A stretch of DNA of 49,744 nucleotides from Myxococcales bacterium (GCA_003170275.1 PNAM01000108.1:23540-73283); one strand, 5' to 3'; shown: positions 1 through 8,057, counted from the stretch's first letter. Program-made: numbers and translations. Notes: generated by a model from the letters alone, not told the origin.

Positions 1-1349
1 TAGCCGCAGAACGGCAGCATGGCCATCGGATCGCGGCGTAGCACCCCGACCTTGCCGGTCGCCGCGGCGGTGGTCTCCGACGAGAGCGTCGCGCCGAGGA
101 ACACCCCGTGCTTCCAATCGCGCGCCTGGTACACCAGCGGCACGCGCCTTTGCCTGCGCGCCCCGAACAGCATGGCGTCGATGGGCACGCCCTTGGGGTT
201 CTCGAACTCGGGCGAGATCGACGCGCACTGCGCCGCCGGCGTGGTGAAGCGGCTGTTGGGATGCGCCGCCTTCTCCGTCGAGGCGGGCGTCCACGGACGT
301 CCCTGCCAGTCGAGTGCCTCGGCTGGCGCCGGATCGTCGTGCCCCTCCCACCACGGCGTCCCGTCGGGCCGCAGCGCGACGTTGGTGTAGATGGTGTTGC
401 GCTGGATCATCTCGAACGCGTTGGGGTTGGTCTTGCGGCTGGTGCCCGGCACCACGCCGAAGAAGCCCGCCTCGGGGTTGACCGCCCACAGCCGCCCGTC
501 GTCGCCCGGCCGCAGCCAGGCGATGTCGTCGCCGACGGTCTCGGTCTTCCAGCCCGGCAGCGACGGCGGCGGCACCAGCATGGCCAGGTTGGTCTTGCCG
601 CACGCCGACGGGAACGCGGCGGTGATGTAGTGCTTGGAGCCGGTCGGCGAGGTCAGCCCGAGGATCAGCATGTGCTCGGCGAGCCAGCCCTCCTTCTTGC
701 CCAGCCAGCTCGCCAGGCGCAGCGCCATGCACTTCTTGCCGAGCAGCGCGTTGCCGCCGTAGCCGGAGCCGATCGACCACACCTCGTTGTTCTCGGGGAA
801 GTGGCAGATGAAGCGGCGCTCGGGCGACAGATCGCCGAGCGAGTGCAGGCAGCGCGTGAACTCGTTCGAGGTGCCCAGGTGATCGAGCGCGGGCTTCCCG
901 ACGCGGGTCATGATCGCCATGTTGAGCGCCACGTACTTGGAGTCGGTGATCTCGACGCCGACCTTGGAAAAACGCGAGCCGGGCGGTCCCATCAGGAACG
1001 GCACCACGTACAGCGTGCGTCCCTTCATCGCGCCCTGGTACAGCGGCTTCAGCTTGGCGCGCGCGTCGGCGGGCGACATCCAATTGTTGGTGGGCCCGGC
1101 GTCGTCCTTGTCGTTGGTGCACACGAACGTCAGGTGCTCGGTGCGCGCCACGTCGTGGATCGCCGAGCGGTGCAGGTAACAGCCGGGCAGCTTCTGCTGG
1201 TTGAGCTCGTAGAGCTCGCCCGTCGCCAGGCACTCGGCGGTCAGTCGCTGCCGCTCTTCCTTGGAGCCGTCACAGGTGACGACCTTGTCGGGAGTGGTGA
1301 GGCTGCGGACTTCCTCGACCCAACGCTCGATCCCTGCGTGCTGGCTCAT
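1..1349 (-). CDS. pckG: Phosphoenolpyruvate carboxykinase (GTP), 3' end outside window
   Basis: This gene encodes GTP-dependent PEP carboxykinase, which converts oxaloacetate to PEP in the cytoplasm (gluconeogenesis/anaplerosis). The protein starts MSQHAGIERWVEEV at ATG 1349 behind an AGGAG Shine-Dalgarno about 7 nt upstream. About 449 residues are visible and the C-terminus lies beyond base 1. Family hallmarks read on the minus strand are the P-loop FPSACGKTNLAML with its reactive Cys, followed by VGDDIAWLRPG and NPEAGFFGVVPGTS, which distinguish the GTP family from the ATP family. It is divergent from the lipoprotein at 1436 across 86 bp. Codon use and GC match the neighbours. I see no internal stop or frameshift in the visible part. 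Confidence 0.96.
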   Translation of the reverse strand, partial: MSQHAGIERWVEEVRSLTTPDKVVTCDGSKEERQRLTAECLATGELYELNQQKLPGCYLHRSAIHDVARTEHLTFVCTNDKDDAGPTNNWMSPADARAKLKPLYQGAMKGRTLYVVPFLMGPPGSRFSKVGVEITDSKYVALNMAIMTRVGKPALDHLGTSNEFTRCLHSLGDLSPERRFICHFPENNEVWSIGSGYGGNALLGKKCMALRLASWLGKKEGWLAEHMLILGLTSPTGSKHYITAAFPSACGKTNLAMLVPPPSLPGWKTETVGDDIAWLRPGDDGRLWAVNPEAGFFGVVPGTSRKTNPNAFEMIQRNTIYTNVALRPDGTPWWEGHDDPAPAEALDWQGRPWTPASTEKAAHPNSRFTTPAAQCASISPEFENPKGVPIDAMLFGARRQRRVPLVYQARDWKHGVFLGATLSSETTAAATGKVGVLRRDPMAMLPFCG

Positions 1350-1385
1350 CGTTCTCCTCGTGTCGTTCGCCTGCCAAAACGTGCC

Positions 1386-1414
1386 AGTATAACAACCCGT
1401 CGCCAAGCGGAATC
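1386..1414 (-). promoter_or_regulatory. Possible pckG promoter
   Basis: On the minus strand a TATACT hexamer (1391-1386) lies 36 nt upstream of the pckG ATG in an AT-richer pocket. The hexamer 17 nt further upstream, GATTCC at 1414-1409, is a poor -35. The call rests mainly on the -10 match and the position. Confidence 0.3.
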
Positions 1415-1435
1415 TACCGGAGCCCGAGCCCTCAG

Positions 1436-2524
1436 ATGGACCGAAAGCTTGAACGAGGCATTGCAATCCTGTTGGCGCTCGGCGCCGGCTGCGACGACCG
1501 GGCGGCGACCAACGCGTCGGTCGACATGACGTCTTTTCCGCCGGCGTTCACCGCCGACGCGCTCACCGGCGCGCGCATCGGCAGCCAGGGCGGCCAGCCG
1601 AATTTTCAGCAGGCCAACGGCACGCTCGATCTCCAACAAGGGCCGTTCGCCGGCGTCAAGCTGGTCCTCGATCTCACCAGCACCTGTTTTCCCTTCGAAG
1701 GCTGGAAGGCCGACCCGCCCCCGCCAGGACAGCACTGGCCGGCCGACTGCGACGCGTTCGACCGCAACCTCGACGTCACGCTCGACGATCCGCAGGCGGT
1801 GAGCGATCCGCCCGCCTTCGACGTCATCCACGCGATCACGCCGTTCGGCGGACCCGAGCACCTCGAGATCGACCTCACCGACTTCGCCAACGCGCACCCG
1901 GGCCAGCACGCGCTGCGCGTGACCATCCCCACCTACTCCGACGGCGCCGGCCAGGTCTCGGGCTCGAACGGCGGCTGGAACGTGAGCGTGCACGCCGAGG
2001 TGACGCCGGGCGTCGCGCCGCGCACGGTGCTGGCCGCGCTGCCGCTGGTGTGGACCACGCAGACCGATCCGATGAGCCCGCCGCCGATCGACTTCACGGT
2101 GCCGCCGGGCACCACGCACGCGCGGCTCGAGGTGCGCGCGAGCGGCCACGGCGGCGGCGCGCAGGACGCCGACTGCATCGGCCCGGCCGAGGAGTTCTGC
2201 CAGCGCATGCTCGACGTGCTGGTCGACGGCGCCTCGCTCCAGCCGGCGGTGGATCCGTGGCGCGAGGACTGCGATTCGTTGTGCACGATGGCGGTGTACG
2301 CGCCGCTGAATCGGACCTACTGCATGGAGAACCCGTGCGGCGCGATCGCCAGCGTTCAGGCGCCGCGCGCGAACTGGTGTCCGGGCAGCATGACCGCGCC
2401 GTTCCAGTGGGACGTGGACGCGCTGCACGTCCCCGGCGCGCACAACCTGTCGTGGGCGATCTCGAAGATCGCCAGCGGCGGCTCGTGGCAGCTCTCGGCC
2501 ATCTACTACGCCTTCGCCGACTAG
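1436..2524 (+). CDS. PNGase F-like lipoprotein
   Basis: This is a 362-residue exported protein. Its N-terminus has a short signal peptide ending in the lipobox LGAGC (lipidated Cys19), so it is probably membrane anchored. The body resembles the two jelly-roll domains of peptide-N4-(N-acetyl-beta-glucosaminyl)asparagine amidase F. A TPFGG segment is followed by LEIDLTDF, and later by a GHGGG...EEFC block, WREDC and WCPG, which correspond to the GHG/CAEFC and Cys-rich blocks of the C-terminal half of PNGase F. The family removes N-glycans from glycoproteins. Here activity on host, prey or self glycoproteins is an inference only. The start codon has no good Shine-Dalgarno (a GGAG is 15 nt upstream). 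The stop is 1 nt from the convergent receiver gene. An alternative is a related copper-monooxygenase-like fold without amidase activity. Confidence 0.7.
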   Translation: MDRKLERGIAILLALGAGCDDRAATNASVDMTSFPPAFTADALTGARIGSQGGQPNFQQANGTLDLQQGPFAGVKLVLDLTSTCFPFEGWKADPPPPGQHWPADCDAFDRNLDVTLDDPQAVSDPPAFDVIHAITPFGGPEHLEIDLTDFANAHPGQHALRVTIPTYSDGAGQVSGSNGGWNVSVHAEVTPGVAPRTVLAALPLVWTTQTDPMSPPPIDFTVPPGTTHARLEVRASGHGGGAQDADCIGPAEEFCQRMLDVLVDGASLQPAVDPWREDCDSLCTMAVYAPLNRTYCMENPCGAIASVQAPRANWCPGSMTAPFQWDVDALHVPGAHNLSWAISKIASGGSWQLSAIYYAFAD

Positions 2525-2525
2525 G

Positions 2526-2867
2526 TCAGCAGTGGTCGGCGAGCGCGCCGAGCAGCAGCTCGAGCTTGAGCGGCTTGGCCAGCACGCGCGCGACGCCCGC
2601 CGGCGCGCGGTCGGGCATCGCCGAGATCACGCACACCGGAATGTCGCGCAGCACCGGGTCGGCGTTGAGCAGCTCGAGAAATTCCCAGCCGCTCATGATC
2701 GGCATCATGAGATCGAGGAGGATCAGGCACGGCCGCGCTACGCGAAGAGCGGCGAGCGCCTCGCGCCCGTTCGCCGCGGTGCTGACCGTGTAGCCGTGAT
2801 CGAGCAAGAGGGTGGTGAGCGCTTCGCGAATCTCGACGTCGTCGTCGACGATCAGAATCTGGCTCAT
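2526..2867 (-). CDS. Single-domain response regulator (CheY-like receiver)
   Basis: This 113-residue protein consists only of a receiver domain. The acidic pocket is D8-D10, the phospho-acceptor is D52 in LLDLMMP, the switch Ser is S82 in VISAMP, and the conserved Lys is K98 in VLAKPL. No output domain is present, so it must act by protein-protein contact or in a phosphorelay. No kinase gene is adjacent, making it an orphan receiver, which is common in Myxococcota. It is convergent with the PNGase F-like gene with a 1-nt gap. Its 203-bp upstream region, shared with the divergent acyltransferase-like gene, includes an AT-rich stretch around 2925-2945 that could hold the promoter. Confidence 0.93.
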   Translation of the reverse strand: MSQILIVDDDVEIREALTTLLLDHGYTVSTAANGREALAALRVARPCLILLDLMMPIMSGWEFLELLNADPVLRDIPVCVISAMPDRAPAGVARVLAKPLKLELLLGALADHC

Positions 2868-3070
2868 GGCCGGCTCACTGGGCTGACTTCAAGTTTCCGA
2901 GAAGACTCGCCGCTTCTCAAGAAAAACCCGTCAGTAAATATTTTGCATGTCGCGTTGCGGTTGGCACAGGTGCCGACACAGGTGTGTCCGGCAGGACCGG
3001 CCCGGCCGTCGGAAGTCCGCGCGCGCCATGGCCTCCCCGCGAAAAAAGCGTCGGCATCGAACGTGCTACG

Positions 3071-3877
3071 ATGGCCGGAATGCTCCAGCTCGTCCTCGGC
3101 CGCGACGTCGGCAAGCCGTTCAAGGACTTCGCCAGCGTGCTCTCGCAGGTCGAGCGCCGCATCTTCGATCAAGTCGAGCTCGAGGCCGACCAACTGGGGC
3201 CACACCTGGCGGCGCACCCGCGACTCACCTACGTCATCGCGCACGGCGGGGCGATCTCGTGGATGCCGATCACCGTGGCGCTGATCCAGCGGCTGGCCCA
3301 GCACGCGCCCGATCGCCTGGGCACCGGGACCTTTCACAAGGGCCTGTGGAACCTGCCCGGCGTCGGCCGGATCGCCAAGTTCTTCTCCGGCGCCGAGCGC
3401 CACCTCAGCTTCGACGAGCTGTTCAGCGCGCTGGGCGGCGGCGACTGCGACTTCTTCGCGTTTCCCGAATCGGACAGCTCACTCTACGGCGAGCTCACCG
3501 AGGTCAAGCCGTTCCGCTTTCACCGCTTCATCGAGCTGTCGGTGCGCGCGCGCATGCCGATGCTGCTGGTCGCGCACAAGGGCACGGAGCGCTGGTATCG
3601 CGCGATCCCGTCGCTGGCGCCGGTGCTGAGCCTGTTGCCGGCCGCGCTCTACTCGATGGTCCACCTGAAAAAAGATCAGGTGATCGCCGAGACCACCCAG
3701 AAGCTGCTCAACGTCCCCATTCCGTTCGGACGCATCTCGCTGCGCGCCCGCACCGAGCTGTTCCACACCCGCATCAAGTCCTTCTCCGACGACGCGGCGA
3801 CCAAGAAGGCGCAGCTGGAGGACGAGGGCGAGCGGATCCGCCTTCGCCTACAGCGCCTCACCGACTCGATCACCTGA
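3071..3877 (+). CDS. Degenerate PlsC-like acyltransferase family protein
   Basis: This 268-residue protein resembles glycerophospholipid acyltransferases of the PlsC/DAGAT type. The block LTYVIAHGGAISWMPITVALI takes the place of the HX4D catalytic block, and FFAFPESDSSLYG takes the place of the FPEG substrate-binding block. The acidic residue of HX4D is absent (HGGAIS), so acyl transfer by the usual His-Asp mechanism is doubtful. The C-terminal 50 residues are charged and probably helical. The start at ATG 3071 (MAGMLQLV) is the most likely, although no clear Shine-Dalgarno precedes it; ATG 3080 or an upstream start at 2984 are possible. The stop codon forms a perfect palindrome TGAGCGCGCTCA with the stop of the convergent gene. 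Confidence 0.6.
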   Translation: MAGMLQLVLGRDVGKPFKDFASVLSQVERRIFDQVELEADQLGPHLAAHPRLTYVIAHGGAISWMPITVALIQRLAQHAPDRLGTGTFHKGLWNLPGVGRIAKFFSGAERHLSFDELFSALGGGDCDFFAFPESDSSLYGELTEVKPFRFHRFIELSVRARMPMLLVAHKGTERWYRAIPSLAPVLSLLPAALYSMVHLKKDQVIAETTQKLLNVPIPFGRISLRARTELFHTRIKSFSDDAATKKAQLEDEGERIRLRLQRLTDSIT

Positions 3878-3883
3878 GCGCGC

Positions 3884-4408
3884 TCAGGAAGAGACGGCGG
3901 CGCGGCGGATGTGGGTCGGGCCCACCTTCTCCTCGATCGTTTCGCGCAGCTCGTTGCGCAGGCCGCAGGCGAAGCCCGCCTCGGCGACGATGAACAGCGG
4001 CCCGATCAAGAGCCCGACCAGATCGTCGACGAACGCGGGCTTCTTGCCTTCGAACGCGTGGCCGATGAACTGGATCGCCCAGCCCGCCACCAGCAGCCCG
4101 AGCGAGACGGTGAGCCACAGCGCGGTCGATTGCGCGGCGAGGTGCACGCCGGTCCATAGCGCCAGGCCCATGAAGCCGGTCATCGCGATCCCGTAGCCGA
4201 GATCGAGCGCGAGGTAGAACCCGACCGCGCCCAGCGTCAGCAGCAGCGACGGCGACAGCGGCACGCTGCCGAGCATCACCGAGGGGCGCGCCAGGATCGC
4301 CGCGGTGCCGAACACGATCATCGGAATGCCGACGAAGTGCGTGGCGATGTTGCGGCGGTCGCGGTGATAGGCGGCGTATTTGGAGAGCTGTTCCTGCAGG
4401 GTTCGCAT
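3884..4408 (-). CDS. Mpo1-like (DUF962) membrane protein
   Basis: This 174-residue protein has about four membrane segments and the DUF962 pattern: YHRDRRNIATHFVGIP near the N-terminus and GWAIQFIGHAFEGKKPA near residue 115, followed by VDDLVGLLIGPLF. These contain the conserved His residues. In yeast the family member Mpo1 (YGL010w) is an Fe-dependent dioxygenase that alpha-oxidises 2-hydroxy fatty acids, so a role in hydroxy-fatty-acid turnover at the membrane is a reasonable inference. The length is typical of the family. It diverges from the Crp/Fnr gene across 79 bp and converges with the acyltransferase-like gene 6 bp away. Confidence 0.85.
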   Translation of the reverse strand: MRTLQEQLSKYAAYHRDRRNIATHFVGIPMIVFGTAAILARPSVMLGSVPLSPSLLLTLGAVGFYLALDLGYGIAMTGFMGLALWTGVHLAAQSTALWLTVSLGLLVAGWAIQFIGHAFEGKKPAFVDDLVGLLIGPLFIVAEAGFACGLRNELRETIEEKVGPTHIRRAAVSS

Positions 4409-4487
4409 GCCCGAAGAATGCGCCCGCGCGTGCCCGGAGAATGTCGTCCGCTTGACAGTTGCGCGAGATTCGCCGGAAGCTAGCCTG

Positions 4488-5177
4488 GTGAAGAAGCGAA
4501 GCCCCCGGGATTATAGGGATCTTCTGCGGTCCGGAAAATGGTTCGCCGGGCTGCCCGAAGCCCTGCAGGACCGCTTGCTGCACCTCGCCTCCCTGCGGCA
4601 GCTCGCTGGAGGGGAGCGGCTGTTCTCGCGCGGCGATGCGCCGTGCGGCCTGTACGCGGTGCTCGACGGGGGAATTCGCGTGAGCGGGTTCTCGGAGAGC
4701 GGCAAGGAGGCGGTGCTCACGCTGCTCGACCCGCCCACCTGGTTCGGCGAGATCGCGGTGTTCGATCAGCAGCCGCGCACGCACGACGCGGTCGCCGAAC
4801 CGGCGTCGCTGATCGTGCACGTGCCGCAGGTGGCGCTCGAGCAGCTCCTCGACGCGCACCCGCGCTACTGGCGCGAGCTCGGCCTGTTGGTCACCACCAA
4901 GCTGCGCCTGGCGTTCACCGCGATGGAGGGCATGGCGCTGTTGCCGATCGTGGTGCGGCTCGCGCGCCGGCTGGCGCTGATGGCCGAGGGTTACGGCGAG
5001 CGGACGCATCTGAGCCGCACCGTCGAGGTGAGCCAGGAGCAGCTGGCGATGATGGTGTCCACCTCGCGGCAGACCGCCAACCACCTGTTGAAGGAGCTCG
5101 AGAGCAGGGGACTGATCCGGCTTCAGTACGGCTCGATCGAGATCCTCGATCTCGAAGGGCTGCGAAACTACGCATGA
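4488..5177 (+). CDS. Crp/Fnr family transcription regulator
   Basis: This is a 229-residue regulator from GTG 4488 (VKKRSPRDYRDLL); longer versions from 4380 would overlap the divergent gene. The N-terminal cyclic-nucleotide-binding-like beta-barrel includes the phosphate-binding cassette WFGEIAVFDQQPRTHDA, which keeps the Glu and Arg typical of nucleotide binders. The C-terminal winged helix contains VSQEQLAMMVSTSRQTANHL followed by KELESRGLIRLQYGSIEILD. No FNR-type N-terminal cysteine cluster is visible, so a small-molecule effector such as cAMP is more likely than an iron-sulfur cluster. It lies 49 bp upstream of the PqqD-like gene on the same strand, and a palindrome (5208-5220) sits between them. 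Control of that gene is an inference. Confidence 0.92.
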   Translation: MKKRSPRDYRDLLRSGKWFAGLPEALQDRLLHLASLRQLAGGERLFSRGDAPCGLYAVLDGGIRVSGFSESGKEAVLTLLDPPTWFGEIAVFDQQPRTHDAVAEPASLIVHVPQVALEQLLDAHPRYWRELGLLVTTKLRLAFTAMEGMALLPIVVRLARRLALMAEGYGERTHLSRTVEVSQEQLAMMVSTSRQTANHLLKELESRGLIRLQYGSIEILDLEGLRNYA

Positions 5178-5207
5178 TGGCGGCGTTGGTTGTCGTCGCC
5201 CGCCAGA

Positions 5208-5220
5208 TCACGTAACGTGA
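5208..5220. promoter_or_regulatory. Palindromic site before the PqqD-Tat gene
   Basis: TCACGTAACGTGA has 6-bp arms (TCACGT/ACGTGA) around one central base and ends 6 bp before the ATG at 5227. Its half-site resembles the TGTGA/TCACA core of Crp-family operators but with a different spacing. It may bind the upstream Crp/Fnr protein, or simply be a leader hairpin covering the ribosome-binding region. Confidence 0.35.
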
Positions 5221-5226
5221 AGAGCG

Positions 5227-5763
5227 ATGAAGCCGCACGCGCGAGACGATCTGCTGGTGCACGGGCTCGACGAAGAGGCGGTGGTCTACGATTTCGCGTC
5301 GACCCGGGCGCACTGCCTGAACCGCATGGCGCTGCTGGTGTGGCGCCTGTGCGACGGGAAGAACAGTATCCAGAGGATCAGCCGCACGCTCACCGCGCAG
5401 CTCGGGCAACCGGTCGACGAGCAGGTGGTGTGGCTGGCGCTCGATCAGCTCAGCAAGGCGGGCATGCTGCGCGAAGCCGTCGAGGCGCCGCAGATCGACC
5501 TGCGCCGCCGCCGGTTCCTCAAGAAGATGGCCCTCACCGCCGGCCTGTCGATCGCGCTGCCCGCGGTTTGGTCGATCCTGGCGCCGACCCCGGCCTACGC
5601 CGCCAGCCCGGTGAGCTGCATCCCGGCCAGCGGCTGCATGGGCACCAACTCGCCGCCCGGCTGCTGCAACAACGGCGGCAACGCGAACTCGTGTATCGGC
5701 CCGGGCCTCGGGATGTGCACCGGGACCACCGCGACTTGCAACGGCATCACCAAGTGTCGCTGA
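5227..5763 (+). CDS. PqqD-like domain fused to Tat signal and Cys-rich tail
   Basis: This 178-residue protein has three parts. Residues 1-90 resemble PqqD-type peptide-chaperone (RiPP recognition) domains: DDLLVHGLDEEAVVYD, AHCLNRMALLVWRLCDGK, then VDEQVVWLALDQLSKAGML. Residues 93-125 form a Tat-type signal (RRRFLKK, hydrophobic stretch, AxA-like site at AYA-A). Residues 126-178 form a Gly/Asn/Thr-rich tail with eight cysteines (131, 137, 146, 147, 156, 164, 171, 177). The internal signal implies that the N-terminal domain stays in the cytoplasm while the small Cys-rich domain is exported, perhaps after cleavage. PqqD domains normally present precursor peptides to radical-SAM enzymes, but none is encoded in this window. 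The architecture is visible; a role as a modified-peptide precursor is inference. Confidence 0.8.
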   Translation: MKPHARDDLLVHGLDEEAVVYDFASTRAHCLNRMALLVWRLCDGKNSIQRISRTLTAQLGQPVDEQVVWLALDQLSKAGMLREAVEAPQIDLRRRRFLKKMALTAGLSIALPAVWSILAPTPAYAASPVSCIPASGCMGTNSPPGCCNNGGNANSCIGPGLGMCTGTTATCNGITKCR

Positions 5764-5769
5764 CGCGCG

Positions 5770-6027
5770 CTAGTGGCTTGGCGCGGGCGGGCGGGCCTTG
5801 TTGGGATCGATCCCGGTAGGCACGACCGGTCCCTCGGGATAGACCGGGTCGGCCGGATTCGGGTCGGGAAGCGGCGAGGCGACCGCCGGATCGGCGGGCG
5901 GAGCCGGATCCGCAGGCGTGTCCACCGACGGGGACGCAGGCGGAGAGCCGGGCGGCTGGTGACCCGGCACCGGCGAAACGCAAGCGGTCGCAGCCAGGCT
6001 GAACGCGAGACACAACCACCACCGCAT
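5770..6027 (-). CDS. Small proline-rich lipoprotein
   Basis: This 85-residue protein begins MRWWLCLAFSLAATAC, a signal peptide with a plausible though non-canonical lipobox (TAC). The remainder is disordered and rich in Pro, Ala and Asp (PADPAPPADPAVASPLPDPNPADP). Its ATG shares a base with the TGA of the upstream FG-GAP gene (TGATG), so translation is probably coupled and the two proteins may work together at the cell surface. No enzymatic motif is visible. The stop lies 6 bp from the stop of the convergent PqqD-like gene. Confidence 0.65.
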   Translation of the reverse strand: MRWWLCLAFSLAATACVSPVPGHQPPGSPPASPSVDTPADPAPPADPAVASPLPDPNPADPVYPEGPVVPTGIDPNKARPPAPSH

Positions 6028-8057
6028 CAGCGAGCTCCCGTTCGTGCGTTGCCACCCATGAAGGTCGGCCAGAAATCCATCGCTCCGGGCGCGACGGCCG
6101 GCGCCGGCAGATCGATTCGATACACCGTGCTGTTGCTCCAGCCCGATACGTAGATTGACGCGGCGTTGCCGACGCGCTCGATGACCGCGCTCGGGAAGAA
6201 GGTCGCGGTGTTGTCGACGTAGCGAAAGGCGAGCGCGTTCAGCGAGGCGTCGAATACATCGAGGGTGGTGTAGTTGGCGACCACCACGTCGAGCTTCGCC
6301 GAGCCGGTGAGCTGGGCGAGCGCGGGCGTGAACCAGGAAGAGGCCGCTGCGCCGCCGCCCACGCGGTAGCTCTCGGCGACGGTCGATTCGACGCAGGTTC
6401 CGACGATCGCCGGCTTCGGTTGTAGGATCGACAGCAGCCCATCGCTGGAGAGGACGACCACCTCGCGCTTGGTGTCGCCCATGACGTCGCCGATCACGGG
6501 CGACGTGTAGGAATAGTCGACGCCGCCCGTGGCGGTCCACTTGTACTTGCAGTCGTGCGACGCCAGGCGGGGATCGTAGGCGTACACCGCGCCGGTGTTG
6601 CCCGCCGCGACGACGATCTCGGGGAAGCCGTCCCCGTCGATGTCGCCCACCGCGGGGCCGCTGGCGATCGCCGCCTGGCCCGCCGGCAGCTTGGCCGCGA
6701 GCCCGATCGACTGCCAGTACGCGGTCATCGCGCCGCCGGCCGCCGTCGCTTTCAAGATCATGACTTTTCCGGTGTTGGCGCCGTAGGCGACGATCTCGCT
6801 GCCGGCCACCCCGTCGAAGTCGGCGAGGGCGACGTGCCCGTAGATGTGCTCGGTGAGCGAGGTGAAGGTGTCATAGGTGTTGACGGGGGCCGCGGTGTCA
6901 CGCTGCAGCACCATCACGTCGCCGTCGTAGTCGGCGATCACCACCTCGTCGCCGGCGCCGTTGATGTTGTTGCGGACGTCGCCCGCGCTCGGCCCCATGT
7001 TCCAGAATCCCCCGTAGCCGTATCCCGTCGAGGTCCAGGCGCTGGTGGTCGAGTTGCCGCGACGCGCGTAGGAGGACCCGCCCGGCAGCGGAACGCCGGC
7101 CACGAAATTGTTCACCAGGTACTCGCTCTGGCCGGCCGCGACGTCGATGTTCTCGATCATGGGAAAGCCCAGCAGATCGATGCCGGCGGTTGGGATGAAG
7201 ATGCTGTCCACCGTTGTCATGTTGCGATCGATAACGTAGGCGGCGCCGGTGATCGCGCCCGAGGCCTGCGCGCCCTCGCACAGCACGACAATCTCGTTGC
7301 CGGCAGTGCCCGTGACGTCGCCGAGGGCGATCCCGTCGGGCGTGTATCCGGCGAGCGTGAGCTTCACGGCTGGCGACCCCGCGGGTTGCGCCGGCAGCGC
7401 GGCGCCGGTGGTGCCGTTGCCCGAGGCGGTCCAGCAGCCGTTCACGGCGGGCTGGCAGGCGGGCGAGCAAGAAGCCGCGGTGGCATCGTTCCTGACGCTG
7501 GTGTTGACATCGTAGCCCGCGACTTCGAAGGCCACGGGATTGATCGGCGTACCGCTCGCGTTGAAGAGCGGCACCGCGAGCGTGTTGAGGACGCCGACCG
7601 CATGAATCGCGATCATGTCGTCGATGCCGGAGGAGACCCTGGAGATATAGGAAACCTTCGGCGTGTTGAGCGCGCTGTAGGTCGCCGTGAAGGTCACCGT
7701 CGCCGCCGACAGCGGGCTGGTCGCGGCGGGCAGCGCCGGCACGACCCAGGCGTTGGTCCCGATCGTCAAGCCCCACTGGGCCGCCAGTCGATTGGGGTCT
7801 CCCAAGCAGTTGGCGCAGGTGGCGGTGCAGGTCGAATCGCTGTCGATGAATTGGTAGGTGGCGTAGGTCTGCCCCGAGCGCGGCGACGCGGCGTCGATGG
7901 TGATCAGCGGGGCGAGCGTCACCAGGCCCGCCGACCATGGGCTGTTGCTGGTGTTGGTGATGGTGATCGTGAACGTGGTGGGAGCGGCGAGCGCCGGCGC
8001 GGCGTGCAGCAGCACGAGGGCGAGGCCGACGGGAATCATTCGTTTCGTTAAGGTCAT
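6027..8057 (-). CDS. Exported FG-GAP/VCBS repeat beta-propeller protein
   Basis: This 676-residue protein starts with a cleavable signal peptide (MTLTKRMIPVGLALVLLHAAPALA). An N-terminal beta-rich region of about 150 residues contains a cysteine cluster (CTATCANC). From about residue 230 on it carries repeated FG-GAP-like blades: IALGDVTGTAGNEIVVL, VVIADYDGDVMVL, VALADFDGVAGSEIVAYG, AVGDIDGDGFPEIVVAAG and PVIGDVMGDTKREVVVL. The DxDGDG-type loops bind Ca2+ in such propellers. The C-terminus WPTFMGGNARTGAR is a common end of this class. It is probably secreted or surface-associated; the ligand is unknown. It is translationally coupled to the proline-rich lipoprotein downstream. Confidence 0.87.
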   Translation of the reverse strand: MTLTKRMIPVGLALVLLHAAPALAAPTTFTITITNTSNSPWSAGLVTLAPLITIDAASPRSGQTYATYQFIDSDSTCTATCANCLGDPNRLAAQWGLTIGTNAWVVPALPAATSPLSAATVTFTATYSALNTPKVSYISRVSSGIDDMIAIHAVGVLNTLAVPLFNASGTPINPVAFEVAGYDVNTSVRNDATAASCSPACQPAVNGCWTASGNGTTGAALPAQPAGSPAVKLTLAGYTPDGIALGDVTGTAGNEIVVLCEGAQASGAITGAAYVIDRNMTTVDSIFIPTAGIDLLGFPMIENIDVAAGQSEYLVNNFVAGVPLPGGSSYARRGNSTTSAWTSTGYGYGGFWNMGPSAGDVRNNINGAGDEVVIADYDGDVMVLQRDTAAPVNTYDTFTSLTEHIYGHVALADFDGVAGSEIVAYGANTGKVMILKATAAGGAMTAYWQSIGLAAKLPAGQAAIASGPAVGDIDGDGFPEIVVAAGNTGAVYAYDPRLASHDCKYKWTATGGVDYSYTSPVIGDVMGDTKREVVVLSSDGLLSILQPKPAIVGTCVESTVAESYRVGGGAAASSWFTPALAQLTGSAKLDVVVANYTTLDVFDASLNALAFRYVDNTATFFPSAVIERVGNAASIYVSGWSNSTVYRIDLPAPAVAPGAMDFWPTFMGGNARTGAR

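Noticed and set aside
2966..2985. TGGCAC near 2968 resembling a sigma-54 -24 box
   Set aside because: The -12 element (TTGC) is missing at the correct spacing; GGCACAGGTGCC is just a short palindrome.
4452..4480. Perfect TTGACA upstream of the Crp/Fnr gene
   Set aside because: No acceptable -10 hexamer lies 15-19 bp downstream, so I did not call a promoter.
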